DNA from: Lithobates sylvaticus
Lineage: Eukaryota; Chordata; Amphibia; Anura; Ranidae
NCBI GenBank assembly: GCA_028564925.1
Contig: CM053026.1
Span: 133,783,155 to 133,847,154, forward strand
DNA length: 64,000 bases
Reading direction: 5' to 3'
The position numbers were made by a program, and so were the translations under genes. This document shows positions 1 through 10,789 of this stretch, piece by piece. The notes under the pieces were generated by a model, which saw nothing but the letters and a program-made list of their open reading frames with translations, was not told the origin of the DNA and did no database searches. Position 1 is the stretch's first letter. Each line of letters starts with the position of its first letter.

Positions 1-493
1 GACATCATCCACAATTCTGTGCATCTCAGTCAAATAGGCATCCCTATCCAGCACAACGATACCCCCCCCCCTTGTCGGCTGGCCTGATGACTAAATCCTT
101 TCTTGAACACAATGAGTCCAACCCCTCTTGCAGAGTCTTACTCATTTTGATTTTTTTGATTTCAAGATGTTCTAAATCCCTTAATATAACATCACGGAAA
201 ACACGCAATGGAGGGGGTAGTCCCCCCGGGGGGTTAAAAAGGGAAGCGTTGGCCAAACCTGAGTGGACAAATGCGGGGGTATTGGGATTGACTACAGTGG
301 CTCTAATGGGGAAAGTATTACTACTCATATAGCGTTTAATGTTCAACTTGCGTACAAATTTGTGAATATCCATATAAACTTGGAATTTGTTTAAACCTTT
401 AGGGGGTGCAAACTTAAGGCCCTTGTCCAAAATAGACAGTTCAGGTACCGATAGGGGTTTGGAACTTAGATTAAAAATGCCTTTACCTATCAC
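1..493 (-). pseudogene. Partial PLE RT N-terminus (inverted copy), runs off window
   Basis: This minus-strand copy of the start of ORF2 shares the FNLSSKPLSVPEL and LDKGLKFAPPKGL motifs with the forward copy and the RPADKGG motif near 60-90. It continues beyond base 1. It begins in a 4-base overlap with ORF1, exactly as in the forward copy. The frame appears interrupted near the window edge. This is too short to say whether the unseen part carries the nuclease. Confidence 0.75.
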
Positions 494-1761
494 ACCCTCG
501 CTCTCTTTAATTGTTCGGGCCCGCCTCCCCCCTCTGGTTCCTCTCCTCTTTCGCCCTGTCGTTTTTTTCCTTGTAAGGGTCGGGGAAAACCCCAGCCATT
601 AGGTAACAGAGGCGGTGGAGGGCGACGTATTTCTCTTTCGCCATTGGGGCCCAAGTATTGACCTTGGGTGGGACCAGTGATAGGATAAGTATGTGAGACA
701 GAATTGAGTATAGACTCCTCATAGGGGCCATTAGCATCTGTCAGAGGGAAGAAAGTGTTACTGATGGGAACACCATATTCCCAATCAGAATTTCTTCCCA
801 TAGGGTCATAAAATGGAGAGCGAGGTACGGAGTCTCTCATAGAAGGTTGGCCCCAACCATTGAGTTGGTTGACCTGGGGACCCTTTGTAGTTAGTGGAGG
901 GGGTTGTCCCCATCCTCTACTATAAGATGTATAGTCCCCACCCACTGAAGGAAAACTTGTGGGTGGTGGAGGGTAGGGATAGCTGTGACCTGATTCAAAA
1001 GATCCATAGTTGGATCTAGGGGGACCCCCTGGTTTAAAGTTACCCCGATGGGAGGATAACCCTCTACTATTCCCGCGTCCCCTACGCGGGGATTGATAGG
1101 ACTGGTGTGTCCCATGTCCTTGGGACCTAGTGGTAGGAACCATGCGTTTGGGGGGAGGGGGTTGGGAGGGTGGTCCTCCTCTGGCAGGAACAGTGGGAGC
1201 TGAAACCTCCATTGAGGGATCAGTGAGTCTGGATTGTTCATCTAATAGTTTTTTTTGCCACTCAAAGACTATATTCCCAGTATAATCTGCAAAGTCTCTG
1301 TTGTATTTCTTTTTTTTCTTAATTCTCTGATCTTTATCTTCCTTTTCCAGGATTTTAAGGAGATTATTAGACTTGTCTCGGTATTCATCGCTGTCTTTAA
1401 CACTATCTAGTTTGTTTTGAATACCTTTAATTTCCCCATCAAGGTTAGACAATTTGGTAGTTTTCCTTTCAACAAGAAATTTCAGAAAAGATATTCCTGC
1501 CTGGTTAAAATATTTATACCATTCCTCCAGGTCAAGGTCACCCTTTTGTGGAGCCACCTCCCATCTAAGACTTCTGGGTACCATGGAGTACTTAATGTAT
1601 GTTTCGAGGTAAGCGATGTCCCACTTAGTGTGATTTTCGGAGATCATCAAATTCTTAAGGCGGAGGAAAGTGCCATTTAAGTCACTCTCGTCCTGCTTGT
1701 AAACTTCAAAAACCCCGTCGACATCAAGTACCCTAGAGGTCCTAAATTCAAAAACATCCAT
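490..1761 (-). CDS. PLE ORF1 protein (inverted copy), 423 aa, helical then RGG/Pro-rich
   Basis: This frame is open from an ATG at 1761 to a stop at 490. The frame stays open further upstream through a low-complexity pyrimidine tract, but the start is placed at the ATG because the sequence becomes protein-like only there (MDVFEFRTSRVLDVDG). Residues about 1-170 are charged and helix-rich, with a coiled-coil-like stretch rich in K, E, D and L (about 95-160). Residues about 185-420 are low complexity: proline runs, RGRGNSRG and related RG/RGG patches, many Tyr/Gly/Ser, ending GPEQLKRARV. RGG-rich proteins commonly bind RNA. By analogy with the ORF1 proteins of LINEs and some PLEs, an RNA-binding role is inferred. 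No capsid-like or enzymatic motif is seen. The 3' end overlaps the RT frame by 4 bases. I do not recognise a named domain. Confidence 0.75.
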   Translation of the reverse strand: MDVFEFRTSRVLDVDGVFEVYKQDESDLNGTFLRLKNLMISENHTKWDIAYLETYIKYSMVPRSLRWEVAPQKGDLDLEEWYKYFNQAGISFLKFLVERKTTKLSNLDGEIKGIQNKLDSVKDSDEYRDKSNNLLKILEKEDKDQRIKKKKKYNRDFADYTGNIVFEWQKKLLDEQSRLTDPSMEVSAPTVPARGGPPSQPPPPKRMVPTTRSQGHGTHQSYQSPRRGRGNSRGLSSHRGNFKPGGPPRSNYGSFESGHSYPYPPPPTSFPSVGGDYTSYSRGWGQPPPLTTKGPQVNQLNGWGQPSMRDSVPRSPFYDPMGRNSDWEYGVPISNTFFPLTDANGPYEESILNSVSHTYPITGPTQGQYLGPNGEREIRRPPPPLLPNGWGFPRPLQGKKRQGERGEEPEGGGGPEQLKRARV

Positions 1762-2781
1762 GATTTTAGAAGGATGGGGAGGGGTATCAGGGAGGGGGGG
1801 GTTTAAAAAAGGGGGGGAGAGGAAATGACTCACCGTGAAGGTGCTAAAGGCCCCAGATGAAGGGGAATTGCAGGAAAAATTGGGAACAGGGGAGAGGGGG
1901 GGGGGAAGGGTAGAAAAAAGGGGAGAAAAAAGGGGAAAAGGGAGGACCCCAGCTGCAGCAAAAAGTATCAGGACTGGCAAAATGGAAGGGGATAAGCCGC
2001 GCTTGGGAGAAGGAAAGGGGGTATAAGGAAAGGGTTGGGGGACAGTGCGAACTGGTGAGTGTAACAAAATAGCAAAATAAAAAAATAAAAAATGTAAAAT
2101 GCAAAGGCTGCTGCTAAAAAGTGAGATACTACACACTAGGCAAATATACAATAGGGTAAAGCTGCGCCAATGTAAAAAAAATTTAAACATATAAAAAATG
2201 TGCAATGCATACTAAACATTTTGAACATATAGAAGATCTCATGCAGAAAAATCCAGATAGAGGTGAATCAGTCCAGAGCAATTCCTCTAAGTATCAAACA
2301 TGGGGTACATTCAATCCACCAATCCTGTATGTTCAAATGTAACACCTCCGTGCTCGTGCTGAAAGCATCCAATGTGACATGAAAACAAGGTGTATATTAA
2401 TCCCGACCACCTAATAAGTTGGGGGCTTACCAGAAGGTATAGAAAATCGAGCCAATAGGTCTGGGCTTGCAGTAGACCGGCGTTGATGGGGTTAAACGGC
2501 CACTCCAGGGGGGAACGATCCAAAAGCAAACAGGGGGGAAGTGGAGGGATCCGTCCTGGAAACCTATCCCAGACTAGATAGCCAGATCCTAATAAAATCC
2601 TCCGTTCAGGGAGAAAACACAAAAGGGGCCACCCATCGTGTAATACTGATAATACTTCTTTTATTAAAAATGGTTTAAAATCACTTACATCAAGGATGAG
2701 AAAAAACGGCAACAGAGATAACAAAGTAGACACTGCCGGCCGGTCAGTGTAATCCCGTCCCTTGATCGAATGTTGTCTGTA

Positions 2782-2870
2782 GTGGTGGCGTCGCTGCGTG
2801 CCTTCCCATACGACGTTTCGTCACAACTGACGTTTTCAATGGGGAACGGGCAACGCAGCGACGCACCACC
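2782..2870 (-). ncRNA. Hammerhead-like fold, inverted PLE copy
   Basis: Reverse complement of the fold at 3920-4008 with the same enclosing inverted repeat, the same stem II hairpin and the same GAAACGTC segment. No difference in the core was seen by eye. Confidence 0.48.
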
Positions 2871-3919
2871 TATAAATAACTAGCCTCTTCCTGGAATGCA
2901 TGAGATCGAAGCCGTCGCCGCCATCTTGCTAATGGGAAAAATACCATGGCAGTGCTGGCGAACGGCGCCAGGGAGGATTAGCAGTTTAAAAAAGGGGCTC
3001 TGAAAAGGAACAACAATGTGCTAGATCCTTATTAGTCAGAGACAAATACTAAAGGGGAAGTAGGCATTGCAATAATAGTGCTGGGAAGGACTATAAACAA
3101 GTGCAAGGTAACCAAATAGGCTACTGGAATAATAATAGAAATAGTAATGATGGTATAGATAAAAACTCATACCAAATATAAAAGGATAATCCAGTGAGGT
3201 AGTATCTATGAATGTACAATTACGTGTTAATTAAGAACACGTATTGCATATTAGGGTATGTAAATAAAGGCATATGGTGTATTTAGGAAAAAAAAACCAA
3301 ATTAGGGAAGTGATAATTATCTATAAAAGGACGTGATGTGCCTGAAAGGGTGAAGGGGAAAATACATAAAAAACAAGGAAGTGGGAAAGGAGGAGGGTTA
3401 GCACCCCCGTTAGGATAAATGATAATGATAATGATAAGACAAGTGTGTGTGACACTTAAAAAAACGCACAAAAATTATATATTATAGAAATGGGTTTTTT
3501 TTCCTAAATACACCATATGCCTTTATTTACATACCCTAATATGCAATACGTGTTCTTAATTAACACGTAATTGTACATTCATAGATACTACCTCACTGGA
3601 TTATCCTTTTATATTTGGTATGAGTTTTTATCTATACCATCATTACTATTTCTATTATTATTCCAGTAGCCTATTTGGTTACCTTGCACTTGTTTATAGT
3701 CCTTCCCAGCACTATTATTGCAATGCCTACTTCCCCTTTAGTATTTGTCTCTGACTAATAAGGATCTAGCACATTGTTGTTCCTTTTCAGAGCCCCTTTT
3801 TTAAACTGCTAATCCTCCCTGGCGCCGTTCGCCAGCACTGCCATGGTATTTTTCCCATTAGCAAGATGGCGGCGACGGCTTCGATCTCATGCATTCCAGG
3901 AAGAGGCTAGTTATTTATA

Positions 3920-4008
3920 GGTGGTGCGTCGCTGCGTTGCCCGTTCCCCATTGAAAACGTCAGTTGTGACGAAACGTCGTATGGGAAGGCACGCAGCGAC
4001 GCCACCAC
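3920..4008 (+). ncRNA. Hammerhead-ribozyme-like fold in PLE 5' repeat (forward unit)
   Basis: Seen: an 18-bp inverted repeat (3920-3937 with 3991-4008) encloses a second pairing (TTCCCCAT with ATGGGAA), then TTGAAAA (3951-3957), a 5-bp hairpin CGTCA-GTTG-TGACG, then GAAAC and GTC (3971-3978) directly before the closing strand. This is the order stem I, CUGAUGA-like core, stem II, GAAA, a minimal stem III, and a GUH cleavage site. Known: PLE pseudo-LTRs encode type I hammerheads with very short stem III. The CUGAUGA box is degenerate here, so self-cleavage is doubtful. It could act as a structural remnant or need dimers. Confidence 0.5.
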
Positions 4009-4056
4009 TACAGACAACATTCGATCAAGGGACGGGATTACACTGACCGGCCGGCA

Positions 4057-4479
4057 GTGTCTACTTTGTTATCTCTGTTGCCGTTTTTTCTCATCCTTGA
4101 TGTAAGTGATTTTAAACCATTTTTAATAAAAGAAGTATTATCAGTATTACACGATGGGTGGCCCCTTTTGTGTTTTCTCCCTGAACGGAGGATTTTATTA
4201 GGATCTGGCTATCTAGTCTGGGATAGGTTTCCAGGACGGATCCCTCCACTTCCCCCCTGTTTGCTTTTGGATCGTTCCCCCCTGGAGTGGCCGTTTAACC
4301 CCATCAACGCCGGTCTACTGCAAGCCCAGACCTATTGGCTCGATTTTCTATACCTTCTGGTAAGCCCCCAACTTATTAGGTGGTCGGGATTAATATACAC
4401 CTTGTTTTCATGTCACATTGGATGCTTTCAGCACGAGCACGGAGGTGTTACATTTGAACATACAGGATTGGTGGATTGA
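4057..4479 (+). other. Small open frame (140 codons) repeated in all three PLE 5' regions
   Basis: An open frame beginning at ATG or an equivalent codon is preserved identically at 4057-4479 (+), 9599-10021 (+) and 2311-2733 (-). The product is Leu/Pro/Phe-rich with no recognised domain. It lies in the leader upstream of ORF1. Identity may reflect only the recent origin of the copies, so coding is not shown. A TTCTGGTAAG sequence inside (about 4356-4365) resembles a splice donor. Confidence 0.25.
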
Positions 4480-5027
4480 ATGTACCCCATGTTTGATACT
4501 TAGAGGAATTGCTCTGGACTGATTCACCTCTATCTGGATTTTTCTGCATGAGATCTTCTATATGTTCAAAATGTTTAGTATGCATTGCACATTTTTTATA
4601 TGTTTAAATTTTTTTTACATTGGCGCAGCTTTACCCTATTGTATATTTGCCTAGTGTGTAGTATCTCACTTTTTAGCAGCAGCCTTTGCATTTTACATTT
4701 TTTATTTTTTTATTTTGCTATTTTGTTACACTCACCAGTTCGCACTGTCCCCCAACCCTTTCCTTATACCCCCTTTCCTTCTCCCAAGCGCGGCTTATCC
4801 CCTTCCATTTTGCCAGTCCTGATACTTTTTGCTGCAGCTGGGGTCCTCCCTTTTCCCCTTTTTTCTCCCCTTTTTTCTACCCTTCCCCCCCCCTCTCCCC
4901 TGTTCCCAATTTTTCCTGCAATTCCCCTTCATCTGGGGCCTTTAGCACCTTCACGGTGAGTCATTTCCTCTCCCCCCCTTTTTTTAAACCCCCCCTCCCT
5001 GATACCCCTCCCCATCCTTCTAAAATC

Positions 5028-6300
5028 ATGGATGTTTTTGAATTTAGGACCTCTAGGGTACTTGATGTCGACGGGGTTTTTGAAGTTTACAAGCAGGACG
5101 AGAGTGACTTAAATGGCACTTTCCTCCGCCTTAAGAATTTGATGATCTCCGAAAATCACACTAAATGGGACATCGCTTACCTCGAAACATACATTAAGTA
5201 CTCCATGGTACCCAGAAGTCTTAGATGGGAGGTGGCTCCACAAAAGGGTGACCTTGACCTGGAGGAATGGTATAAATATTTTAACCAGGCAGGAATATCT
5301 TTTCTGAAATTTCTTGTTGAAAGGAAAACTACCAAATTGTCTAACCTTGATGGGGAAATTAAAGGTATTCAAAACAAACTAGATAGTGTTAAAGACAGCG
5401 ATGAATACCGAGACAAGTCTAATAATCTCCTTAAAATCCTGGAAAAGGAAGATAAAGATCAGAGAATTAAGGAAAAAAAAGAAATACAACAGAGACTTTG
5501 CAGATTATACTGGGAATATAGTCTTTGAGTGGCAAAAAAAACTATTAGATGAACAATCCAGACTCACTGATCCCTCAATGGAGGTTTCAGCTCCCACTGT
5601 TCCTGCCAGAGGAGGACCACCCTCCCAACCCCCTCCCCCCAAACGCATGGTTCCTACCACTAGGTCCCAAGGACATGGGACACACCAGTCCTATCAATCC
5701 CCGCGTAGGGGACGCGGGAATAGTAGAGGGTTATCCTCCCATCGGGGTAACTTTAAACCAGGGGGTCCCCCTAGATCCAACTATGGATCTTTTGAATCAG
5801 GTCACAGCTATCCCTACCCTCCACCACCCACAAGTTTTCCTTCAGTGGGTGGGGACTATACATCTTATAGTAGAGGATGGGGACAACCCCCTCCACTAAC
5901 TACAAAGGGTCCCCAGGTCAACCAACTCAATGGTTGGGGCCAACCTTCTATGAGAGACTCCGTACCTCGCTCTCCATTTTATGACCCTATGGGAAGAAAT
6001 TCTGATTGGGAATATGGTGTTCCCATCAGTAACACTTTCTTCCCTCTGACAGATGCTAATGGCCCCTATGAGGAGTCTATACTCAATTCTGTCTCACATA
6101 CTTATCCTATCACTGGTCCCACCCAAGGTCAATACTTGGGCCCCAATGGCGAAAGAGAAATACGTCGCCCTCCACCGCCTCTGTTACCTAATGGCTGGGG
6201 TTTTCCCCGACCCTTACAAGGAAAAAAACGACAGGGCGAAAGAGGAGAGGAACCAGAGGGGGGAGGCGGGCCCGAACAATTAAAGAGAGCGAGGGTGTGA
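5028..6300 (+). pseudogene. PLE ORF1 (forward copy), reading frame interrupted
   Basis: Same product as the ORF1 on the inverted copy, with the ATG at 5028. Coding identity is almost complete, but the frame is carried by two overlapping open stretches, so this copy appears broken once. The helical N-terminal part and the RG/proline-rich C-terminal part are both present. The last bases (GTGTGATAG around 6295-6303) hold the ORF1 stop and the beginning of the RT frame, with no ATG nearby. Translation of the second frame may depend on frameshifting or reinitiation, or on a different mRNA. This is inference. Confidence 0.7.
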
Positions 6301-8584
6301 TAGGTAAAGGCATTTTTAATCTAAGTTCCAAACCCCTATCGGTACCTGAACTGTCTATTTTGGACAAGGGCCTTAAGTTTGCACCCCCTAAAGGTTTAAA
6401 CAAATTCCAAGTTTATATGGATATTCACAAATTTGTACGCAAGTTGAACATTAAACGCTATATGAGTAGTAATACTTTCCCCATTAGAGCCACTGTAGTC
6501 AATCCCAATACCCCCGCATTTGTCCACTCAGGTTTGGCCAACGCTTCCCTTTTTAACCCCCCGGGGGGACTACCCCCTCCATTGCGTGTTTTCCGTGATG
6601 TTATATTAAGGGATTTAGAACATCTTGAAATCAAAAAAATCAAAATGAGTAAGACTCTGCAAGAGGGGTTGGACTCATTGTGTTCAAGAAAGGATTTAGT
6701 CATCAGGCCAGCCGACAAGGGGGGGGTATCGTTGTGCTGGATAGGGATGCCTATTTGACTGAGATGCACAGAATTGTGGATGATGTCAACACATACGTAA
6801 AGTTACCTTCCGACCCAAAAGTCCAATTTGTGAGGGAACTGGAGAAATTAATCCAGTTAGGTCGAAACACTGGGATTTTAAATGAGAAGGAGGCCTTACA
6901 CCTTATTCCTAGGGCCCCAAGAACTCCGGTTCTGTATTACCTGCCCAAGGTACATAAGAGCCTCACTTGCCCACCCGGGCGCCCCATAGTTAGCGGAATA
7001 GATTCTGTTACTGCCCGGGTGGGCAAGTACATTGATTCCTACCTTCAACCGGTGGTTATCAGGACGCCCTCCTTTATCAAAGATTCTAGACAGGTAATCA
7101 ATATGTTGGACACCATTATAGCTAAACCGGGCATGTGGATGGTGACAGCGGATGTCAACTCTCTTTACACCATCATTCCCCATGACCTAGGGTTTTCTGC
7201 TGTATCGAACTACCTACGCCAGGAATCCCATCTTCCGGCTGAACAAGTGTCTTTTATTATGACCCTTTTGAAGTACGCGGCCACACACAACTATTTCTGG
7301 TTCAACAATCAGTTTTACCTACAAATAGTTGGTGTGGCAATGGGGGCCAAATATGCCCCCAGTTTGGCCAACCTGTTCATGGCCCAGTGGGAGGAGGATG
7401 TCATCTATGCCCAGAACATACCTCAACTTGTTCTATGGGCTAGATACATCGATGACATCCTCCTCCTCTGGGATGGCCAACTGGGGGATCTAGAACTTTT
7501 CATGCAATCCCTCAACAATAACACCAGGGGGATTGTTTTGAAATATGAGATGCACCAGGAAATTATCCATTTCCTGGATTTGAACATCAAAATAGAAAAC
7601 CTTAAATTTACCACCTCCACATACTTCAAGACCACAGACAGGAATTCATTTATTCTGGTTAAAAGCTGCCACCATTCCCCATGGCTTGATTCAGTCCCCA
7701 AGAGCCAACTGATCAGACTTAGGAGGAATTGTACGAAACAGGAGGATTTTCAGGCTCAGTCAAAAATACTTATGGAACGACTAGTTGAAAAAGGCTATAA
7801 ATCTGAAGATCTGATTGTCACTCTAAACGAAGTAAGCAACCTTGACAGATCAGAGCTGCTGAAAGAGAAAGGCCCACGCAGAAGGGAAGCCTTTGCCAAT
7901 GGAGTCCCCTTTATTACCACATATACCTTACAACATAGGGGTATTAAACAACTAATTAATAAACACTGGCATATAGTGAAGAGTGACACGGTTCTGAAAG
8001 ATCTTCTACCTGAGAAGCCCCAGGTGATTTTCAGGGGCCTACCCTCATTGAGGAACCAGGTTGCGGTCAATACCATCGACCCTCCGAGAAACACAAGGGG
8101 TTTTTTCGACCACCTCTCGGGGTACTACAAGTGCGGAAGATGTCGGGTCTGTTCTCTCAATAGAGATGTTGCGAGACGCACCACGTCCTTCACCTGTACA
8201 GCCACCGGTGATAGCCACACTATTAAACCTTGTATAACTTGTTCATCCAAAGGGGTGGTCTATATGCTACAGTGCCCGTGTGGTTTACAATACGTAGGGC
8301 GAACCAAACGCCCACTACAAGTACGACTAGGGGAACATATCTCAAACATCATTTCCGGTTTCCCCAAACACTCAGTGTCTAAGCATTATTTGCAGGCACA
8401 CAGTAAAAATCCAGCCCAAACCCTTTTTTTCGGTATCGATAAATTTAAACCTCACTGGCGAGGGAGCGCATTAGTGAGGGAAGTGTCAAAACTAGAAATG
8501 GCTTGGATTCATCGTTTAAAGTCATACACCCCCTTCGGGTTGAATATTGATACCGACATCAATGCTTTTATAGACAACTCCTAA
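6297..8584 (+). CDS. PLE reverse transcriptase with GIY-YIG endonuclease (ORF2)
   Basis: It copies element RNA into DNA at a nick made by its own nuclease. The N-terminal part (6297 to about 6750) has the PLE-typical FNLSS and LDKGLKFAPP motifs. The main open frame, 6680-8584 (634 codons), continues with LPKVHK (about residue 88), RT motif A TADVNSLY (about 156-163), motif B GVAMGAKYAPSLANLF (about 218-233), catalytic YIDD (256-259), HFLDLNI (about 297), a Cys linker CGRCRVC (485-491) followed by KPCITC, and a GIY-YIG nuclease with VVYMLQC (about 526-532) and QYVGRT (537-542). The catalytic arginine, the downstream EH and the KLEMAWI glutamate are visible. The N-terminal part and main frame are not one continuous frame, so the gene looks broken about once. 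The Cys linker before GIY-YIG fits the Penelope/Poseidon/Neptune group. The exact clade is uncertain. Confidence 0.9.
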
Positions 8585-8841
8585 GGGGGGGTTTTCTGCA
8601 TACTTTCTTGAGTGATTTTCACTTTTTAGTTGATTATTTACTATACACTAGGAGGTCTTTTCACTGATTACTCACTGGACTTTGCTGCCAGTCCTTCTTT
8701 CATAAAAGTTTTTTAGTGAATGTGAATCTTTTTATAAAAGTTTTTTAGTGAATGTGAACTCTTCCTGAGATGTGTGTAAGGTCATGCCACATTTTCTTCA
8801 TTGAGGCTCGGAACATATAATGTGCTTCTTTTATATTATAA

Positions 8842-10350
8842 TTTCTATAATATATAATTTTTGTGCGTTTTTTTAAGTGTCACACACACTTGTCTTATCA
8901 TTATCATTATCATTTATCCTAACGGGGGTGCTAACCCTCCTCCTTTCCCACTTCCTTGTTTTTTATGTATTTTCCCCTTCACCCTTTCAGGCACATCACG
9001 TCCTTTTATAGATAATTATCACTTCCCTAATTTGGGTTTTTTTTCCTAAATACACCATATGCCTTTATTTACATACCCTAATATGCAATACGTGTTCTTA
9101 ATTAACACGTAATTGTACATTCATAGATACTACCTCACTGGATTATCCTTTTATATTTGGTATGAGTTTTTATCTATACCATCATTACTATTTCTATTAT
9201 TATTCCAGTAGCCTATTTGGTTACCTTGCACTTGTTTATAGTCCTTCCCAGCACTATTATTGCAATGCCTACTTCCCCTTTAGTATTTGTCTCTGACTAA
9301 TAAGGATCTAGCACATTGTTGTTCCTTTTCAGAGCCCCTTTTTTAAACTGCTAATCCTCCCTGGCGCCGTTCGCCAGCACTGCCATGGTATTTTTCCCAT
9401 TAGCAAGATGGCGGCGACGGCTTCGATCTCATGCATTCCAGGAAGAGGCTAGTTATTTATAGGTGGTGCGTCGCTGCGTTGCCCGTTCCCCATTGAAAAC
9501 GTCAGTTGTGACGAAACGTCGTATGGGAAGGCACGCAGCGACGCCACCACTACAGACAACATTCGATCTAGGGACGGGATTACACTGACCGGCCGGCAGT
9601 GTCTACTTTGTTATCTCTGTTGCCGTTTTTTCTCATCCTTGATGTAAGTGATTTTAAACCATTTTTAATAAAAGAAGTATTATCAGTATTACACGATGGG
9701 TGGCCCCTTTTGTGTTTTCTCCCTGAACGGAGGATTTTATTAGGATCTGGCTATCTAGTCTGGGATAGGTTTCCAGGACGGATCCCTCCACTTCCCCCCT
9801 GTTTGCTTTTGGATCGTTCCCCCCTGGAGTGGCCGTTTAACCCCATCAACGCCGGTCTACTGCAAGCCCAGACCTATTGGCTCGATTTTCTATACCTTCT
9901 GGTAAGCCCCCAACTTATTAGGTGGTCGGGATTAATATACACCTTGTTTTCATGTCACATTGGATGCTTTCAGCACGAGCACGGAGGTGTTACATTTGAA
10001 CATACAGGATTGGTGGATTGAATGTACCCCATGTTTGATACTTAGAGGAATTGCTCTGGACTGATTCACCTCTATCTGGATTTTTCTGCATGAGATCTTC
10101 TATATGTTCAAAATGTTTAGTATGCATTGCACATTTTTTATATGTTTAAATTTTTTTTACATTGGCGCAGCTTTACCCTATTGTATATTTGCCTAGTGTG
10201 TAGTATCTCACTTTTTAGCAGCAGCCTTTGCATTTTACATTTTTTATTTTTTTATTTTGCTATTTTGTTACACTCACCAGTTCGCACTGTCCCCCAACCC
10301 TTTCCTTATACCCCCTTTCCTTCTCCCAAGCGCGGCTTATCCCCTTCCAT
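8842..10350 (+). repeat. 3' partial PLE 5'-region repeat (pseudo-LTR)
   Basis: This is a direct repeat of the 5' region. Bases 9037-10350 match 3492-4808 almost exactly, including a hammerhead-like fold at 9462-9550 and the small open frame at 9599-10021. Bases 8842-9036 match the inverted copy at 3283-3490 but not the start of the forward unit. Homology ends at 10350 in the middle of the leader, before ORF1. A single-base difference at about 9569 (relative to 4027) is one of few visible changes. The organisation is the usual PLE tandem joint. Confidence 0.88.
9462..9550 (+). ncRNA. Hammerhead-like fold, 3' PLE repeat
   Basis: Third identical copy of the fold, in the 3' partial repeat. Having one fold in each flanking repeat of the full unit is the arrangement that would let cleavage release a unit-length RNA from a tandem transcript. 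This is known for PLE hammerheads in general and inferred here. Confidence 0.48.
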
Positions 10351-10669
10351 TGAATCTGATTGTATAGTTGCATATCAAACAATACAGTGGACGCTAGTTT
10401 GTCACCCTATACTCTGCCACCCATTGGAAAGCCATTATAAGTGCAAGAAAAATTTCTCAAAACCAAGATGGCCGACAGAAATCCAGAAAGGCTGAGGAGC
10501 TTAGAAATATATTGCCAATATATCTATGGGAGGAGACCCTTTGAGGTGAAAAAATAAATAAAAATTATGGTAACCTCAAGTACCACCTAAAGAAACATAT
10601 TGTAAATACATTTTACTAGTATAGATTTTATCTTGGGCGGAAATTACAATTAATCATCTGTCCACTACT
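10351..10669. other. Unassigned sequence between PLE and hAT element
   Basis: No open frame longer than chance and no inverted repeat seen. It may be an old repeat tail. It contains AAGATGGCCGAC, which occurs in many repeats. Confidence 0.4.
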
Positions 10670-10789
10670 TTGGACATTAGGGGTGTTGACAATAATCGTA
10701 GAATCAATGCATCTCGATGCACAATTCAGCATTGATTTGGGAGAACGGCCGCATCGATTGCATGAATGACGTCATCCCAGCTCCCCCTG

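Larger units (their letters stand above)
1..3490 (-). mobile_element. Inverted partial PLE copy (5' region, ORF1, start of RT)
   Basis: Read on the minus strand from 3490 down to 1, this copy has the same order as the forward unit: junction region, 5' repeat with the hammerhead-like fold, pyrimidine-rich leader, ORF1, and the start of the RT frame, which runs out of the window. Its first about 200 bases (3283-3490) match 8842-9050 but are absent from the start of the forward unit at 3491, so the head-to-head joint is asymmetric. The copy therefore records the full 5' start of a unit better than the forward copy does. Confidence 0.88.
3491..8841 (+). mobile_element. Main forward PLE unit
   Basis: Order on +: 5' repeat (3491 to about 4730), pyrimidine-rich leader (about 4730-5027), ORF1 (5028-6300), RT/GIY-YIG ORF2 (6297-8584), and a short 3' region (8585-8841) that contains a 31-bp-period duplication at about 8702-8758. 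The next partial unit begins directly at 8842. The coding part is almost whole, with about two breaks relative to an uninterrupted pair of frames. The near identity to the inverted copy marks it as young. Confidence 0.88.
1..10350. mobile_element. Compound Penelope-like element (inverted partial + full unit + 3' partial repeat)
   Basis: Seen: bases 1-3490 are the near-identical reverse complement of the 5' part of the unit that runs forward from about 3491. A third copy of the 5' region lies at 8842-10350 in direct orientation. The forward unit encodes a reverse transcriptase joined to a GIY-YIG nuclease, the defining pair of Penelope-like elements. Known: PLEs typically sit as tandem, often inverted and truncated copies, so the repeated 5' regions look like LTRs (pseudo-LTRs) although the elements are not LTR retrotransposons. 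The arms differ at only a few bases, so insertion was recent. The left edge continues outside the window. The right edge is abrupt at 10350, where homology to the region around 4808 stops. No target duplication can be assigned because the left end is missing. Confidence 0.9.

Noticed and set aside
4686-5027. N-terminal extension of ORF1 through a Phe/Pro/Ser-rich region
   Set aside because: This is translation of a low-complexity pyrimidine leader. Protein-like sequence starts at the ATG used (5028 on +, 1761 on -).
6896-8094. Minus-strand frames across the PLE RT
   Set aside because: Antisense shadows of the strongly coding plus-strand RT frame.
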